Notes: generated by a model from the sequence alone, not told the origin. DNA of 64,000 nucleotides from Acidimicrobiia bacterium (GCA_016871335.1 VFZF01000003.1:127205-191204), one strand, 5' to 3'; positions 24,971 to 33,314 are shown, numbered from the stretch's first letter. Made by a program: numbers and translations.

Positions 24971-27841
24971 ATGATGAAACGACTTTCAGTAGTACTCGCG
25001 GTGGCCCTGATCACCGCGGCAGTCAATACTGCGGGGCAGACGCCCGCGCAGGGGCTGACGACGGACACGTTGAACGCGATGACGTGGCGCAGTCTGCCGA
25101 CCAACATCGTGACGGGACGAGTGCAGGACATTGCCATCGATCCCAAGAATCCGACCATCTGGTACATCGCATCCGCGTTTGGAGGGGTGTGGAAGACCGA
25201 GAATCGCGGGATCAACTTCACCCCGATTTTTGACGACTACCCAGCCCACAACATGTGCTGCATCGTCGTTGATCCCAAAAACTCGAACATTCTCTGGCTG
25301 GGCACGGGCGAAAACAAGAGTCAGCGTTCGGCGCACTTCGGCGACGGCCTCTATAAGTCCACGGATGCGGGCAAGACGTGGACACGCTCGGGCCTTGCAA
25401 ACTCGGAGCACATCGGCAAGATTCTGGTCGACCCGAACAACTCCAACATCGTGTGGGTCGCGTCGCAGGGACCGCTGTTTTCGGCCGGCGGCGACCGCGG
25501 CGTCTACAAGACGACCGATGGTGGCGCCACGTGGAACCGTGTGTTGCACGTGAACGAAGACACCGGGTTCACCGACTTGGCGTTTGACCCGCGCAACTCC
25601 AATACGATCTTCGCCAGTACCTATCAGCGTCGCCGGCACGTCGGCCAGATGATCGGCGGCGGTCCGGATGGCGGCATCTTCAAGTCGACTGATGGGGGCC
25701 GCAACTGGACTAAGCTGACCAACGGTCTGCCTCCCGGAGAAGTGGGGCGTATCGCGCTGGCAACCGACCCGAAGAAGCCGGGCCGCGTGTATGCGCTGAT
25801 TGATGCGAAGACCCCCGCGGGTGGACGTGGTGGTGGCCGCGCCGGTGGCCAGCCGGCTCCGGAATTGCCGCCGATGAATCCGCCGACGCCCAACGACTCG
25901 ATGGGCTTCTATGTGTCGAACGACAACGGTGCCACGTGGGAGCGCACGGCGCGCGAGCGCGGAGGCGGCCCGGCGTACTACTCGGAGATCTACGTGGACC
26001 CGCGTCACGGCGACACGGTGTGGGTGATCGACACCTACATGAAGTGGACGCGTGACGGCGGCAAGACCTTTACCCAGATCGGCTTCGACCTCGGTCAGGG
26101 CCCGCTCGCGGTGCACGTCGACCACCATGTGGTGACGTTTGACCCGACCAACAGCGACCACATCATCATCGGCAACGACGGCGGCGTGTACGAGACGTAC
26201 GACGACGGGAAGACGTGGCGGTTCTTCACGAACCTGCCGATCACGCAGTACTACCGCGTCGGCATCGGCAACGAAGCGCCGTTCTACTCGGTGTGTGGCG
26301 GCACGCAGGACAACTTCTCGCTGTGTGGTCCGTCGGGCACGACCAACTCGTGGGGCATCCGCACGAGTGACTGGTACATCGTGAACGGTGGCGACGGCTT
26401 CCAGCCGATTCCCGATCCGGTCGACCATCACTACATCTATGCGACGTCACAGACCGGTGGGTTGACGAGGTTCGATCGCCGGACGGGCCGGGGGCAGGGC
26501 ATTCGTCCGCCCGCGGGTGGCACGCTGGCGGCACAGGCGGCCGGTGCCGCCGGCGGTGGCCGGGGCGGCGGTGGTGGCGAACGCGTCAACTGGGACGCGC
26601 CGTACATCATCAGCCCGCATCTGAACACCCGCCTCTACTGGGGCAACAACTTCCTCTACAAGTCCGAGGACCGCGGCGCCAGCTGGGCGCGAGTCAGCCC
26701 GGACCTGACCCGCAATCTTGACCCCCGTGAAATCCCCATCATGGGCAAGTTGTGGCCGCCGGACTCGATCGCGTTCCGTGAGTCGACGACGGATCTCAGC
26801 ACGATCGTGTCGGTCGACGAGTCACCCCTCAAGTCCGGCTTGCTGTACGTGGGCACCGACGACGGCCTGCTGCAGGTGAGTGAGGACGACGGCAAGACGT
26901 GGCGCCGGGTGGAGGATTTCCCGGGCGTGCCGAAGTGGACGTATGTCAGCGACGTGTTTGCGTCGCACCTCGACCAGAACACGGTGTTTGTGGCGCTCAA
27001 CAACTGGCAGACGGGCGACTACAAGCCGTACCTGGTGAAGAGCACCGATCGCGGCCGCACGTTCACCAACATCTCCGGCAACCTGCCGGCGAAACACAAC
27101 GTCTGGTCGGTGATTCAGGACCACGTGAATCCGAACCTGCTGTTTGCAGGCACGGAGTTTGGCGTGTTTGTGACGGTCGACGGTGGTCGTCAGTGGACGC
27201 AGCTCAAGGGCGGCTGGCCGACGGCGCAGGCGCGTGACATGCAGGTGCAGAAGCGGGAGAACGACCTGGTCATCGGCACGTTCGGCCGCAGCTTCTTCAT
27301 CCTCGACGACTACAGCCCGCTGCGTGAACTCACGCCGCAGAGCCTCGCCGAGGAAGCCCGCCTGTATCCCGTGAAGAACCCATGGCTCATCACGCCCGGT
27401 GGTCTCGCGCCGGCCGGTGCGGCGGGCGTCGGTACGCTCGGCGGCAACGTGCTCAGCCCGAATCCCCCGATTGGCGCGAACTTCGCGTACTCGGTCGGTC
27501 AGGCCATTCCCGAAGGCACGGACCTCGTGCTGACGGTGACGGATGCCTCGGGCCGCAAGGTGCGCGAGATGGCCCTCGACAAGACGACGGGCTTCCGTCG
27601 TGTGTTGTGGAACCTGCGTGGGGATCCGCCGGCGGCGACGGCGGGTGCGGCTCCTGGTGGTGGTCGCGGTGGCGCGGCCGGTGGGCCGCCCGCAGGCTTC
27701 CAGGGCGGTCGTGGCGGTGGTGGTGGCGGAGGCCAGCTCGTGGCGCCCGGCACCTATCACGCGCAGGTCGGCAAGAAGACGGGCGACACCGTGACGCCGG
27801 TGGGGCCGATGCAGACGTTCCGCGTCCTCGAAGTCAGCTAG
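24971..27841 (+). CDS. Large secreted BNR/sortilin (VPS10)-like propeller protein
   Basis: 956 residues with a signal peptide (LSVVLAVALITAAVNTAG). At least ten Asp-box blades are visible, among them LYKSTDAGKTW, VYKTTDGGATW, IFKSTDGGRNW, VYETYDDGKTW and LLQVSEDDGKTW, followed by a beta-sandwich C-terminal domain (VLTVTDASGRKVREM). Gly/Arg-rich inserts occur near residues 281-298, 519-537 and 888-922. Proteins of this type are often called glycosyl hydrolase or sialidase-like, but no sialidase FRIP/Arg triad was found, so a binding or scaffolding role is at least as likely. A strong terminator follows. It is the intact relative of the decayed gene at 14086-16771. Confidence 0.85.
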   Translation: MMKRLSVVLAVALITAAVNTAGQTPAQGLTTDTLNAMTWRSLPTNIVTGRVQDIAIDPKNPTIWYIASAFGGVWKTENRGINFTPIFDDYPAHNMCCIVVDPKNSNILWLGTGENKSQRSAHFGDGLYKSTDAGKTWTRSGLANSEHIGKILVDPNNSNIVWVASQGPLFSAGGDRGVYKTTDGGATWNRVLHVNEDTGFTDLAFDPRNSNTIFASTYQRRRHVGQMIGGGPDGGIFKSTDGGRNWTKLTNGLPPGEVGRIALATDPKKPGRVYALIDAKTPAGGRGGGRAGGQPAPELPPMNPPTPNDSMGFYVSNDNGATWERTARERGGGPAYYSEIYVDPRHGDTVWVIDTYMKWTRDGGKTFTQIGFDLGQGPLAVHVDHHVVTFDPTNSDHIIIGNDGGVYETYDDGKTWRFFTNLPITQYYRVGIGNEAPFYSVCGGTQDNFSLCGPSGTTNSWGIRTSDWYIVNGGDGFQPIPDPVDHHYIYATSQTGGLTRFDRRTGRGQGIRPPAGGTLAAQAAGAAGGGRGGGGGERVNWDAPYIISPHLNTRLYWGNNFLYKSEDRGASWARVSPDLTRNLDPREIPIMGKLWPPDSIAFRESTTDLSTIVSVDESPLKSGLLYVGTDDGLLQVSEDDGKTWRRVEDFPGVPKWTYVSDVFASHLDQNTVFVALNNWQTGDYKPYLVKSTDRGRTFTNISGNLPAKHNVWSVIQDHVNPNLLFAGTEFGVFVTVDGGRQWTQLKGGWPTAQARDMQVQKRENDLVIGTFGRSFFILDDYSPLRELTPQSLAEEARLYPVKNPWLITPGGLAPAGAAGVGTLGGNVLSPNPPIGANFAYSVGQAIPEGTDLVLTVTDASGRKVREMALDKTTGFRRVLWNLRGDPPAATAGAAPGGGRGGAAGGPPAGFQGGRGGGGGGGQLVAPGTYHAQVGKKTGDTVTPVGPMQTFRVLEVS

Positions 27842-27859
27842 TCCGCGGTCCGCGATACG

Positions 27860-27887
27860 TAGGGCCGCCTGGGGTGTAGGCGGCCAA
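27860..27887. repeat. 28-nt palindromic repeat, copy 2, after the BNR stop
   Basis: TAGGGCCGCCT-N7-AGGCGGCCAA, matching 11626-11653 outside the 7-nt loop. It lies between the GCGGACC-type fragment (27841-27853) and the rho-independent terminator. Confidence 0.8.
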
Positions 27888-27893
27888 ATTCCG

Positions 27894-27928
27894 GGGCGCC
27901 GGTGGCTTACCACCGGCGCCCTTTTTTT
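27894..27928 (+). terminator. Rho-independent terminator of the BNR gene
   Basis: A perfect 12-bp GC stem (gggcgccggtgg / ccaccggcgccc) with loop CTTA is followed directly by seven T residues. It also lies 2 nt beyond the 3' end of the convergent uridine kinase gene. Confidence 0.93.
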
Positions 27929-27930
27929 GT

Positions 27931-28553
27931 CTACTTGGCCAAACTTCGAATCAGCGTCAGCAACATGTCGATGGCCACCACGTTGTGGCCGCCGGACGGG
28001 ATGATGACATCGGCGTAGCGCTTGCTGGGCTCGGCAAATTCGGATGCATCGGCTTGACGGTTGAGAGGTACTGGTCGATCACGGAGTCCGTGGTGCGTCC
28101 ACGCTCAGTGATGTCCCGCTGCAGACGTCTGATGAACCGGAGGTCACTGTCGGTGTCCACGAACACCTTGACGTCCATCAGCTTTCGGAGGGCCGCGTCC
28201 GTGAAGATCAGGATGCCCTCGACGATGATCGCGGTGCGGGGCTCGAGTGTTTCAGTCGTCGCTTTGCGGGCGTGCCTGGCGAAGTCGTAGACGGGCATCT
28301 CGATGGCGCGGCCGGCCCGAAGGTCCTCGACGTGGCGCACCAGCAGGTCTGTTTCAAGCGCATCCGGATGGTCGTAGTTGAGGGCCGCACGGTCCTCAAA
28401 TCGCAGTTGCGGATGATCGCGGTAGTAGCGGTCGTGTTCGAGCACCGAGACGTGGCCGTCGCCCAGCGCTTCGATGATGTTGCGGACGACGGTGGTCTTG
28501 CCGGAGCCGGAGCCACCGGCGACGCCGATGACGAGGGGAGCACGGGACGTCAT
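27931..28553 (-). pseudogene. udk: Uridine kinase with a frameshift near its C-terminus
   Basis: From ATG 28553 the reading MTSRAPLVIGVAGGSGSGKT shows the Walker A loop (residues 11-19), then HDRYYRD, the YDHPDA uridine-binding motif and IVEGILIF, all of uridine/cytidine kinase, which phosphorylates uridine to UMP. After STVKPMH the frame breaks at about 28042-28045. One base out, the family C-terminus continues as [20 protein letters not shown] to a TAG at 27931. Read without correction, the product would end in 28 unrelated residues (stop 27957). Only the last ~40 residues are affected, so either a recent mutation or a one-base sequence error fits. TACACT lies 6 nt before the ATG. Confidence 0.8.
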
Positions 28554-28559
28554 GGGTCC

Positions 28560-28565
28560 AGTGTA
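28560..28565 (-). promoter_or_regulatory. -10 element TACACT, 6 nt before the udk ATG
   Basis: Minus-strand TACACT is followed by ggaccc and ATG 28553, with no ribosome site. A possible divergent TACGCT for crcB lies at 28578-28583, 7 nt before ATG 28591. Confidence 0.45.
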
Positions 28566-28590
28566 GTCAGTATTTGATACGCTGCGCCTC

Positions 28591-28974
28591 ATGCGCGAGC
28601 TTCTTGCCGTGGCGCTGGGTGGGGCGGTCGGGGCCGTCGCCAGGTATGGCCTGACCGGTGTCATGCACCGCGCGTTTCCCGGGCCGTTCCCTGCCGGCAC
28701 GTTGACTGTCAACATTGTCGGCGGCCTGATCGTCGGGTTCCTGTCTGGTGTGCTCGTGGCGCGTGATGGTGGAGCCGATCACGCGTTCCGGCTCTTCCTC
28801 GTCGTCGGCGTGTGCGGCGGCTTCACGACGTTTTCGGCGTTGTCCCTCGAGACGGTTCATCTGATGGAGGCCGGAGCGACGACGACTGCGTGGCTGTCGG
28901 TGGCGGCGCAGGTGGTGGGGGCCGTGCTGGCGACGGCGCTTGGTTTGTGGATAGCGCAGACGGTGAGGCAATGA
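28591..28974 (+). CDS. crcB: Fluoride ion transporter CrcB/Fluc
   Basis: 127-residue four-helix membrane protein of the Fluc family, which works as an antiparallel dimer to let fluoride leave the cell. Signature segments are GGAVGAVARYGLT, the GTLTVNIVGGLIVG helix and GVCGGFTTFSALSLE with the pore phenylalanines and sodium-site region. Only 37 nt separate it from udk, too little for a crc fluoride riboswitch. Its last codons and stop are formed by the TGAGGCAA tandem repeat, so the reading frame end and the next gene's start depend on repeat number. Confidence 0.92.
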   Translation: MRELLAVALGGAVGAVARYGLTGVMHRAFPGPFPAGTLTVNIVGGLIVGFLSGVLVARDGGADHAFRLFLVVGVCGGFTTFSALSLETVHLMEAGATTTAWLSVAAQVVGAVLATALGLWIAQTVRQ

Positions 28975-28995
28975 GGCAATGAGGCAATGGGGCAA
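28964..28995 (+). repeat. TGAGGCAA octamer tandem repeat at a stop/start junction
   Basis: Three perfect TGAGGCAA units and one TGGGGCAA run from inside the crcB 3' end up to the A of the next ATG (28995). Each perfect unit carries a potential TGA stop, and unit joins create ATG, so gain or loss of a unit shifts the crcB end and the spacing to the next gene. Confidence 0.8.
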
Positions 28996-30065
28996 TGAAG
29001 GTGGGCGTGGCGCTGATGGTGGCGCTTTGCGCTGTGGCGTGGCCGACGGCGCAGGTGCCGGTTGTGCCTGGCGCAGAGTGGGCGCGTGTCGGTGATCCGA
29101 AGTCGGCGGGGTATTGCCAGGCGCCGCTTGATGCGGTGACGAGTCATCTAAAGACGCTCGGCACCACGGCTGTGACCGTTGTTGTCGGCGGCAAGGTGTT
29201 GTTCGACTACGGTCCGCAGGATGAAGTGACGTACCTCGCGTCGGTGCGCAAGAGCATCCTGGCGATGATGTTCGGCAAGTACGTCGCGAATGGCACCATC
29301 CGGCTGGATGCGACGATGGCCGAACTCGGGATCGATGATGTGCAGGGGCTGTTGTCGAAGGAAAAGACGGCCACCGTGCGGCAGCTGTTGGCATCGCGAT
29401 CCGGCGTGTATCACGAGGCGGCGAACGCGGCGTGCACGGGGTGCGGGAGCACGGCCGGCGATCCCCCCGGCCCGCGCGGATCGGTGGAGCCGGGGAGTTA
29501 TTACCTCTACAACAACTGGGATTTCAACGTGTTGGGTACGATCTTCGAGAAAGCGACCGGCAAGGATATCTACGTCGCGTTCGAGGAGGACTTCGCGAAG
29601 CCACTGCAGTTTCAGGACTACCGGCTCGAGGCCCAGCGCAAGGCGCGACGGCCGCAGGCGTCACAACATCCCGCGTACCACTTCTATCTGTCCACGCGCG
29701 ACATGGCGCGCCTTGGTCTGCTGATGCTCCGCGATGGCCGGTGGGGTAGTCAGCGGTTGCTGACCGAGGAGTGGATCGAAGAAATGATCACGCCCGCCAC
29801 GCCGGTCTCGGCGATGAATCCCGTCGCACAGCGGCAGGGGCCGTTTGGGTTCGGGTATCTCTGGTGGATTTGGGACGGGCCGCACAACACCGGCATCTAT
29901 CGCGGTGCCTACACCGGGATCGGTGCGATCGGCCAGTTCCTGACGGTGCTGCCTGAACTTGACATGGTGATCGCGCACAAGACCCGCGCGAATGCGACCG
30001 CCGTGACGCGGCCCCAGTACCTCGATGTCATCGGGCGTCTGGCGGCTTCACGCTGCGGTCGCTGA
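28995..30065 (+). CDS. Exported serine hydrolase, class C beta-lactamase fold
   Basis: 356 residues with a signal peptide (MKVGVALMVALCAVAW). The SxxK pair is Ser83-Lys86 (ASVRKS) and the YxN motif is Tyr172-Asn174 (LYNNWDF), as in AmpC, DD-peptidases and esterases of the COG1680 group. The third HxG/KTG-like element is less clear (VIAHKTR near the C-terminus is a candidate). Likely a periplasmic peptidase or esterase; beta-lactam resistance is not implied. The start lies in the octamer repeat without a good ribosome site apart from GGGGCA, so translation may depend on crcB. Confidence 0.85.
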   Translation: MKVGVALMVALCAVAWPTAQVPVVPGAEWARVGDPKSAGYCQAPLDAVTSHLKTLGTTAVTVVVGGKVLFDYGPQDEVTYLASVRKSILAMMFGKYVANGTIRLDATMAELGIDDVQGLLSKEKTATVRQLLASRSGVYHEAANAACTGCGSTAGDPPGPRGSVEPGSYYLYNNWDFNVLGTIFEKATGKDIYVAFEEDFAKPLQFQDYRLEAQRKARRPQASQHPAYHFYLSTRDMARLGLLMLRDGRWGSQRLLTEEWIEEMITPATPVSAMNPVAQRQGPFGFGYLWWIWDGPHNTGIYRGAYTGIGAIGQFLTVLPELDMVIAHKTRANATAVTRPQYLDVIGRLAASRCGR

Positions 30066-30066
30066 C

Positions 30067-31254
30067 CTACTTCCGGCGGACGTCGACCACGACGCCGGTC
30101 ATCGCCAGGCCACGCGTGGCGCCGCGGATGCCCTCGCCGTCAGTGCCGACCGCGCGGAACGCCGGGGTTTTCCGCATCACGATCTCCCCGTTGTCTCCTG
30201 GAAAAGCGACAGTCGATTCAGCCGTACGCGCGAACCGGTCGAGCGCCCGCAGCCATTCCCAGGCGGTGAACGAATCCGCCGGCGCGCTCACGGCAGAGTC
30301 ACCCGCCGGCCCTGGCGGCAACGGACCCCTGGCGGCAATCGAGGCCGTCCGACTGACGAGGTCGAATGCGTCCCCCTGCGCCAGCATGTGCAGCGCCATG
30401 CCCGATGCGGCACGACCGCTGCGCGTTGCGGGCCGTTCGTCGAACACGATCACCGCCGAGGCGCCGGCCACCCAGGTTCGTGAGCCGTCCACCACAAGCG
30501 CCGTGTTTTCGTCGATTCCGAATCCGAGGTCGTACTCCGGCAGGTCGAGCAACGCGATGAGGAGCCGGCCGTGGCGTCCACGTGCGAGGAAATGTTGATC
30601 GGCCAGCGCCCCTGGGAAGAATCCCAGACCCTGCGCCAGCGTCATGCCCGCCTCCTCATCGTCGGCGGAGGCCGGCACGCCGGGCGCGAGGCGGCGGAGG
30701 CCGCTTCTGAAGGCCCCGGCACTGGTGCCGCCGGCGATCATGGGGTCACTCATGATCGCGGCGCCGGCGCTTGATCCTGCCACCACGGCGCCTTCACGCC
30801 ACCGCCGCACCAGGGCGATGTACGCGGGGGAGTCCTTGCCACCAGGACGGAAGGCCGTGATGACACGCGACTGCACGCCGCCGATGAAGTAGAACCCGCT
30901 GCAGTTGCTGATCTGTTCGACGATGGCCGGATCGTGCGCCGTCTCCGGTGACTGTGCCGAGATGAGCACGCCACGTGCGGTGCCGGGACCGCCGTGGCGG
31001 TCAAACGTCGCGACCGGTCCCGCCATCGCGGTGTCGGGCGTGGCGCCGGCTGTGGGAAACACACACAGCGGCCCTTGTCCGTGCCGGCCGGCCAGGATCG
31101 CGCCGTACACATCGGCGTTGTTGCTGTTGAGGCCGCCGCCGATGATCACCAGACGTCCCGCCCGGTTCTGTGCCTCCGGGGCCGACGGCAGCAGGGCCAC
31201 GCACGCCAGAACGACAATCGCGGTGACGTATCTTCGGGCAGCACGACAGGTCAT
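30067..31254 (-). CDS. Exported S51-family peptidase, cyanophycinase-like
   Basis: 395 residues from ATG 31254, selected because a signal peptide follows (RYVTAIVVLACVALLPSAPEA). Glutamine-amidotransferase-like fold with RLVIIGGGLNS, FPTAGATPDTA, the nucleophile serine in VAGSSAGAAIM and the DQHFLARGRHGRL block typical of cyanophycinases. In cyanophycinase the enzyme releases beta-Asp-Arg dipeptides from cyanophycin; no cyanophycin synthetase is visible here, so external polymer or another aspartyl peptide is the likely substrate. The C-terminal 150 residues are poorly conserved. A TATAAG lies about 28 nt upstream. Confidence 0.82.
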   Translation of the reverse strand: MTCRAARRYVTAIVVLACVALLPSAPEAQNRAGRLVIIGGGLNSNNADVYGAILAGRHGQGPLCVFPTAGATPDTAMAGPVATFDRHGGPGTARGVLISAQSPETAHDPAIVEQISNCSGFYFIGGVQSRVITAFRPGGKDSPAYIALVRRWREGAVVAGSSAGAAIMSDPMIAGGTSAGAFRSGLRRLAPGVPASADDEEAGMTLAQGLGFFPGALADQHFLARGRHGRLLIALLDLPEYDLGFGIDENTALVVDGSRTWVAGASAVIVFDERPATRSGRAASGMALHMLAQGDAFDLVSRTASIAARGPLPPGPAGDSAVSAPADSFTAWEWLRALDRFARTAESTVAFPGDNGEIVMRKTPAFRAVGTDGEGIRGATRGLAMTGVVVDVRRK

Positions 31255-31305
31255 ATGCGCATCCGTCCCAATCGACGTGGAGCTTATACGAGTTTCGAGT
31301 ACTGG

Positions 31306-31359
31306 GTGCTCGGTGCGCCCGGCCGCAGGCCGGGCAGCACGCACCGGGCACCCGAGCAC
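31306..31359. repeat. Nested palindrome downstream of tRNA-Leu
   Basis: The outer arms GTGCTCGG (31306-31313) and CCGAGCAC (31352-31359) enclose CCCGGCC-GCA-GGCCGGG (31318-31334). The element lies between the 3' end of the tRNA and the S51 gene, both on the minus strand. It may stop or process tRNA read-through, but no T-run is present. Confidence 0.6.
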
Positions 31360-31376
31360 AGAGCACTGTAATTTGT

Positions 31377-31463
31377 TGGTGCGGAAGAGAGGACTCGAAC
31401 CTCCACCCTATTGCTAGGACTAGCTCCTGAGGCTAGCGCGTCTGCCAATTCCGCCACTTCCGC
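31377..31463 (-). tRNA. tRNA-Leu (anticodon CAG)
   Basis: 87-nt class II tRNA with encoded CCA. The acceptor stem GCGGAAG pairs with CTTCCGC. The anticodon stem CTAGC/GCTAG holds the loop CTCAGGA (anticodon CAG, reading CUG). A long variable arm precedes the T-loop GGTTCGAGTCC. Leu-CUG is a major codon in this GC-rich genome. The sppA promoter repeat lies immediately upstream on the other strand. Confidence 0.96.
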
Positions 31464-31522
31464 ACGAAGAGGGTCTTGCAGGCAGGCCCGGTCACCGGAA
31501 CCGGAAGATGCGATTATAGCGC

Positions 31523-31555
31523 AACCTCCCAACCTCACCCAACCTCACCTAACCC
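31523..31555. repeat. AACCTCACCY decamer tandem before sppA
   Basis: The units aacctccc, aacctcaccc, aacctcacct and aaccc end two bases before the TATACT -10 of sppA, so the repeat occupies the usual -35 region. It is complementary in type to the GGTTGGGT tracts next to the PAP2 repeat. Confidence 0.65.
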
Positions 31556-31556
31556 T

Positions 31557-31562
31557 TATACT
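31557..31562 (+). promoter_or_regulatory. -10 element TATACT, 7 nt before the sppA GTG
   Basis: TATACT is followed by ggtcggc and GTG 31570, with no ribosome site. This spacing predicts transcription starting at or next to the start codon. Confidence 0.6.
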
Positions 31563-31569
31563 GGTCGGC

Positions 31570-33306
31570 GTGAGTTCCAAGAAGGGCGTCGCCCTTGTCC
31601 TGTTCCTGATCTTCCTTGCCGTGATGGCCTCAGCGGCTCTGGTGCTGATCGGCACCCTGCTGGTGGCGCCAACCCGGCCGACGGCCACGGTGCCGTCCAA
31701 CGCGACCCTGTTTCTCAAGATTCAGGCGCCATTTCCCGAAGTGGAATCGATCAGCCTGTTTTCTCCGCTGGTCAGCCAGCAGACCTTGCGCGGCGTGATC
31801 GGCACCATCGAGCGGGCACGGAAGGACCCGCGCATCCGGGGCATGGTCGTGATTCCGCAAACGACCGGTGCGATGTGGGCGCAGTTGCAGGAATTGCGCG
31901 ACGAACTCGTGAAGTTCCGCGCGGCCGGGAAGTCGCTGGTCGTGTATTTCGAGTTCGGCGGGGCGGGCGAGTACTACCTCGCGTCTGCGGCCGAACGCAT
32001 TCTGGTGATGCCTGCCGGCACGCTGGATCTCTCCGGTCTGGCCACCTACGAAGTGTTCTTCCGCGGCGCACTCGACAAGATCGGCGTGTTTCCCGACATG
32101 CTCCACATGGGGGACTACAAGACCGCCGCCAACACGTTCACCGAACGCGGTTTTACGCCGGCGCACCGTGAAATGTCGCGCTCCCTCAATCGCGACATGT
32201 ACGACCAGCTCGTACGTGCCATCGCCACCGGCCGGAACCGCGACGAGGCGGAAGTCCGGCGCCTGCTCGACGAGGGCCCGTTCCTGCCCGAGGACGCCAA
32301 GGCAGCCGGTCTGATCGACGACATCGCCTACGACGACCAGATCGATGACGCCCCGCCGGTGCAGGGCACACGACGTTTTGAGGGGGAGGACTACATCCGC
32401 TCCCTCTCGTCGGGTCGTGGCGACAAGGTCGCTCTGCTCTACGCCGTCGGCACCATCGCCAGCGGCAAGTCGAGTTTCGACGGGGCGAGCGGCTCCGTGC
32501 TCGGTTCCGACACCTTCGTGGAATGGGTGCGGAAGGTCCGCGCCGACAGTTCCATTCGTGCCATCGTCATTCGCATCGACAGCCCGGGGGGATCCGCGAT
32601 CGCCTCGGAGGTCATCTGGCGCGAGCTGATGCTGACGCGCGAAGTGAAGCCCATCATCGTCTCGATGGGCGACGTCGCTGCGTCCGGTGGCTACTACATG
32701 GCGGTGCCTGCACACGCCATCGTCGCGCAGCCCGGCACGTTGACCGGCTCGATCGGCGTGGTCACCGGCAAGTTCGTGCTGCAGGGGGCCCTCGACAAAC
32801 TGGGCATCGGCACCGGCTCGGTGAGTGACGGCCAGTTTGCGGAGATCTATTCGCCGTTCCGCACCTTCTCGGCAGCCGAACGCGCGAAGGTCGAAGAACA
32901 GATGCAGTCGACCTACGAGTTGTTCGTGAAGCGCGTCGCGGATGGCCGCGAATCCACGCCGAAGGATATCGACGCCATCGCCCAGGGCCGCGTCTGGACG
33001 GGGCGCCAGGCCCGCGAACTTGGCCTCGTGGACGAACTCGGTGGGCTCGACCGGGCCGTGGCCCTCGCAAAAGAGCACGCGAAGCTCGGCGCCGACGACG
33101 ACGTCAACCTGGTCGTGTACCCGCCGAAGCGGAGCCTCTACGACATCGTCTCGAACCCCCTCGGCATGGGCATGGGCGCCAGTCTGCGCCTGATGTTCCC
33201 GCAGCCCGAGGTGCGGATGATCGATGACTTCGCATCACGGTTCCGGCTCTTCCGCCGCGGCGAGACGCTGATGCTGATGCCGAACCTCTTCGTGCGCGAA
33301 CCCTGA
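31570..33306 (+). CDS. sppA: Signal peptide peptidase SppA, long (two-domain) form
   Basis: 578 residues from GTG 31570. An N-terminal membrane helix (VALVLFLIFLAVMASAALVL) precedes two tandem S49 domains. The catalytic lysine is Lys184 (MGDYKTAAN) in the first domain and the serine Ser372 (AASGGYYM) in the second, the split dyad of E. coli-type 67-kDa SppA. It degrades signal peptides left in the inner membrane after secretion, fitting the many exported proteins nearby. The length matches the family. A single gene, probably leaderless, ending in front of a hairpin that serves the opposite strand. Confidence 0.93.
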   Translation: MSSKKGVALVLFLIFLAVMASAALVLIGTLLVAPTRPTATVPSNATLFLKIQAPFPEVESISLFSPLVSQQTLRGVIGTIERARKDPRIRGMVVIPQTTGAMWAQLQELRDELVKFRAAGKSLVVYFEFGGAGEYYLASAAERILVMPAGTLDLSGLATYEVFFRGALDKIGVFPDMLHMGDYKTAANTFTERGFTPAHREMSRSLNRDMYDQLVRAIATGRNRDEAEVRRLLDEGPFLPEDAKAAGLIDDIAYDDQIDDAPPVQGTRRFEGEDYIRSLSSGRGDKVALLYAVGTIASGKSSFDGASGSVLGSDTFVEWVRKVRADSSIRAIVIRIDSPGGSAIASEVIWRELMLTREVKPIIVSMGDVAASGGYYMAVPAHAIVAQPGTLTGSIGVVTGKFVLQGALDKLGIGTGSVSDGQFAEIYSPFRTFSAAERAKVEEQMQSTYELFVKRVADGRESTPKDIDAIAQGRVWTGRQARELGLVDELGGLDRAVALAKEHAKLGADDDVNLVVYPPKRSLYDIVSNPLGMGMGASLRLMFPQPEVRMIDDFASRFRLFRRGETLMLMPNLFVREP

Positions 33307-33314
33307 GCTCACAC

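Noticed and set aside
28554-28590. Fluoride riboswitch before crcB
   Set aside because: Only 37 nt are available between udk and crcB, and no conserved crcB-motif pseudoknot can fit.
28591-29394. Large minus-strand frame opposite crcB and the serine hydrolase
   Set aside because: It is Arg/Pro/Ser-rich, has no family features, and lies over two plus-strand genes with intact motifs.
31411-31569. Upstream extension of sppA through the tRNA-Leu gene
   Set aside because: It would run across the tRNA and the decamer repeat; the GTG at 31570 follows a TATACT and starts directly with the signal-anchor region.
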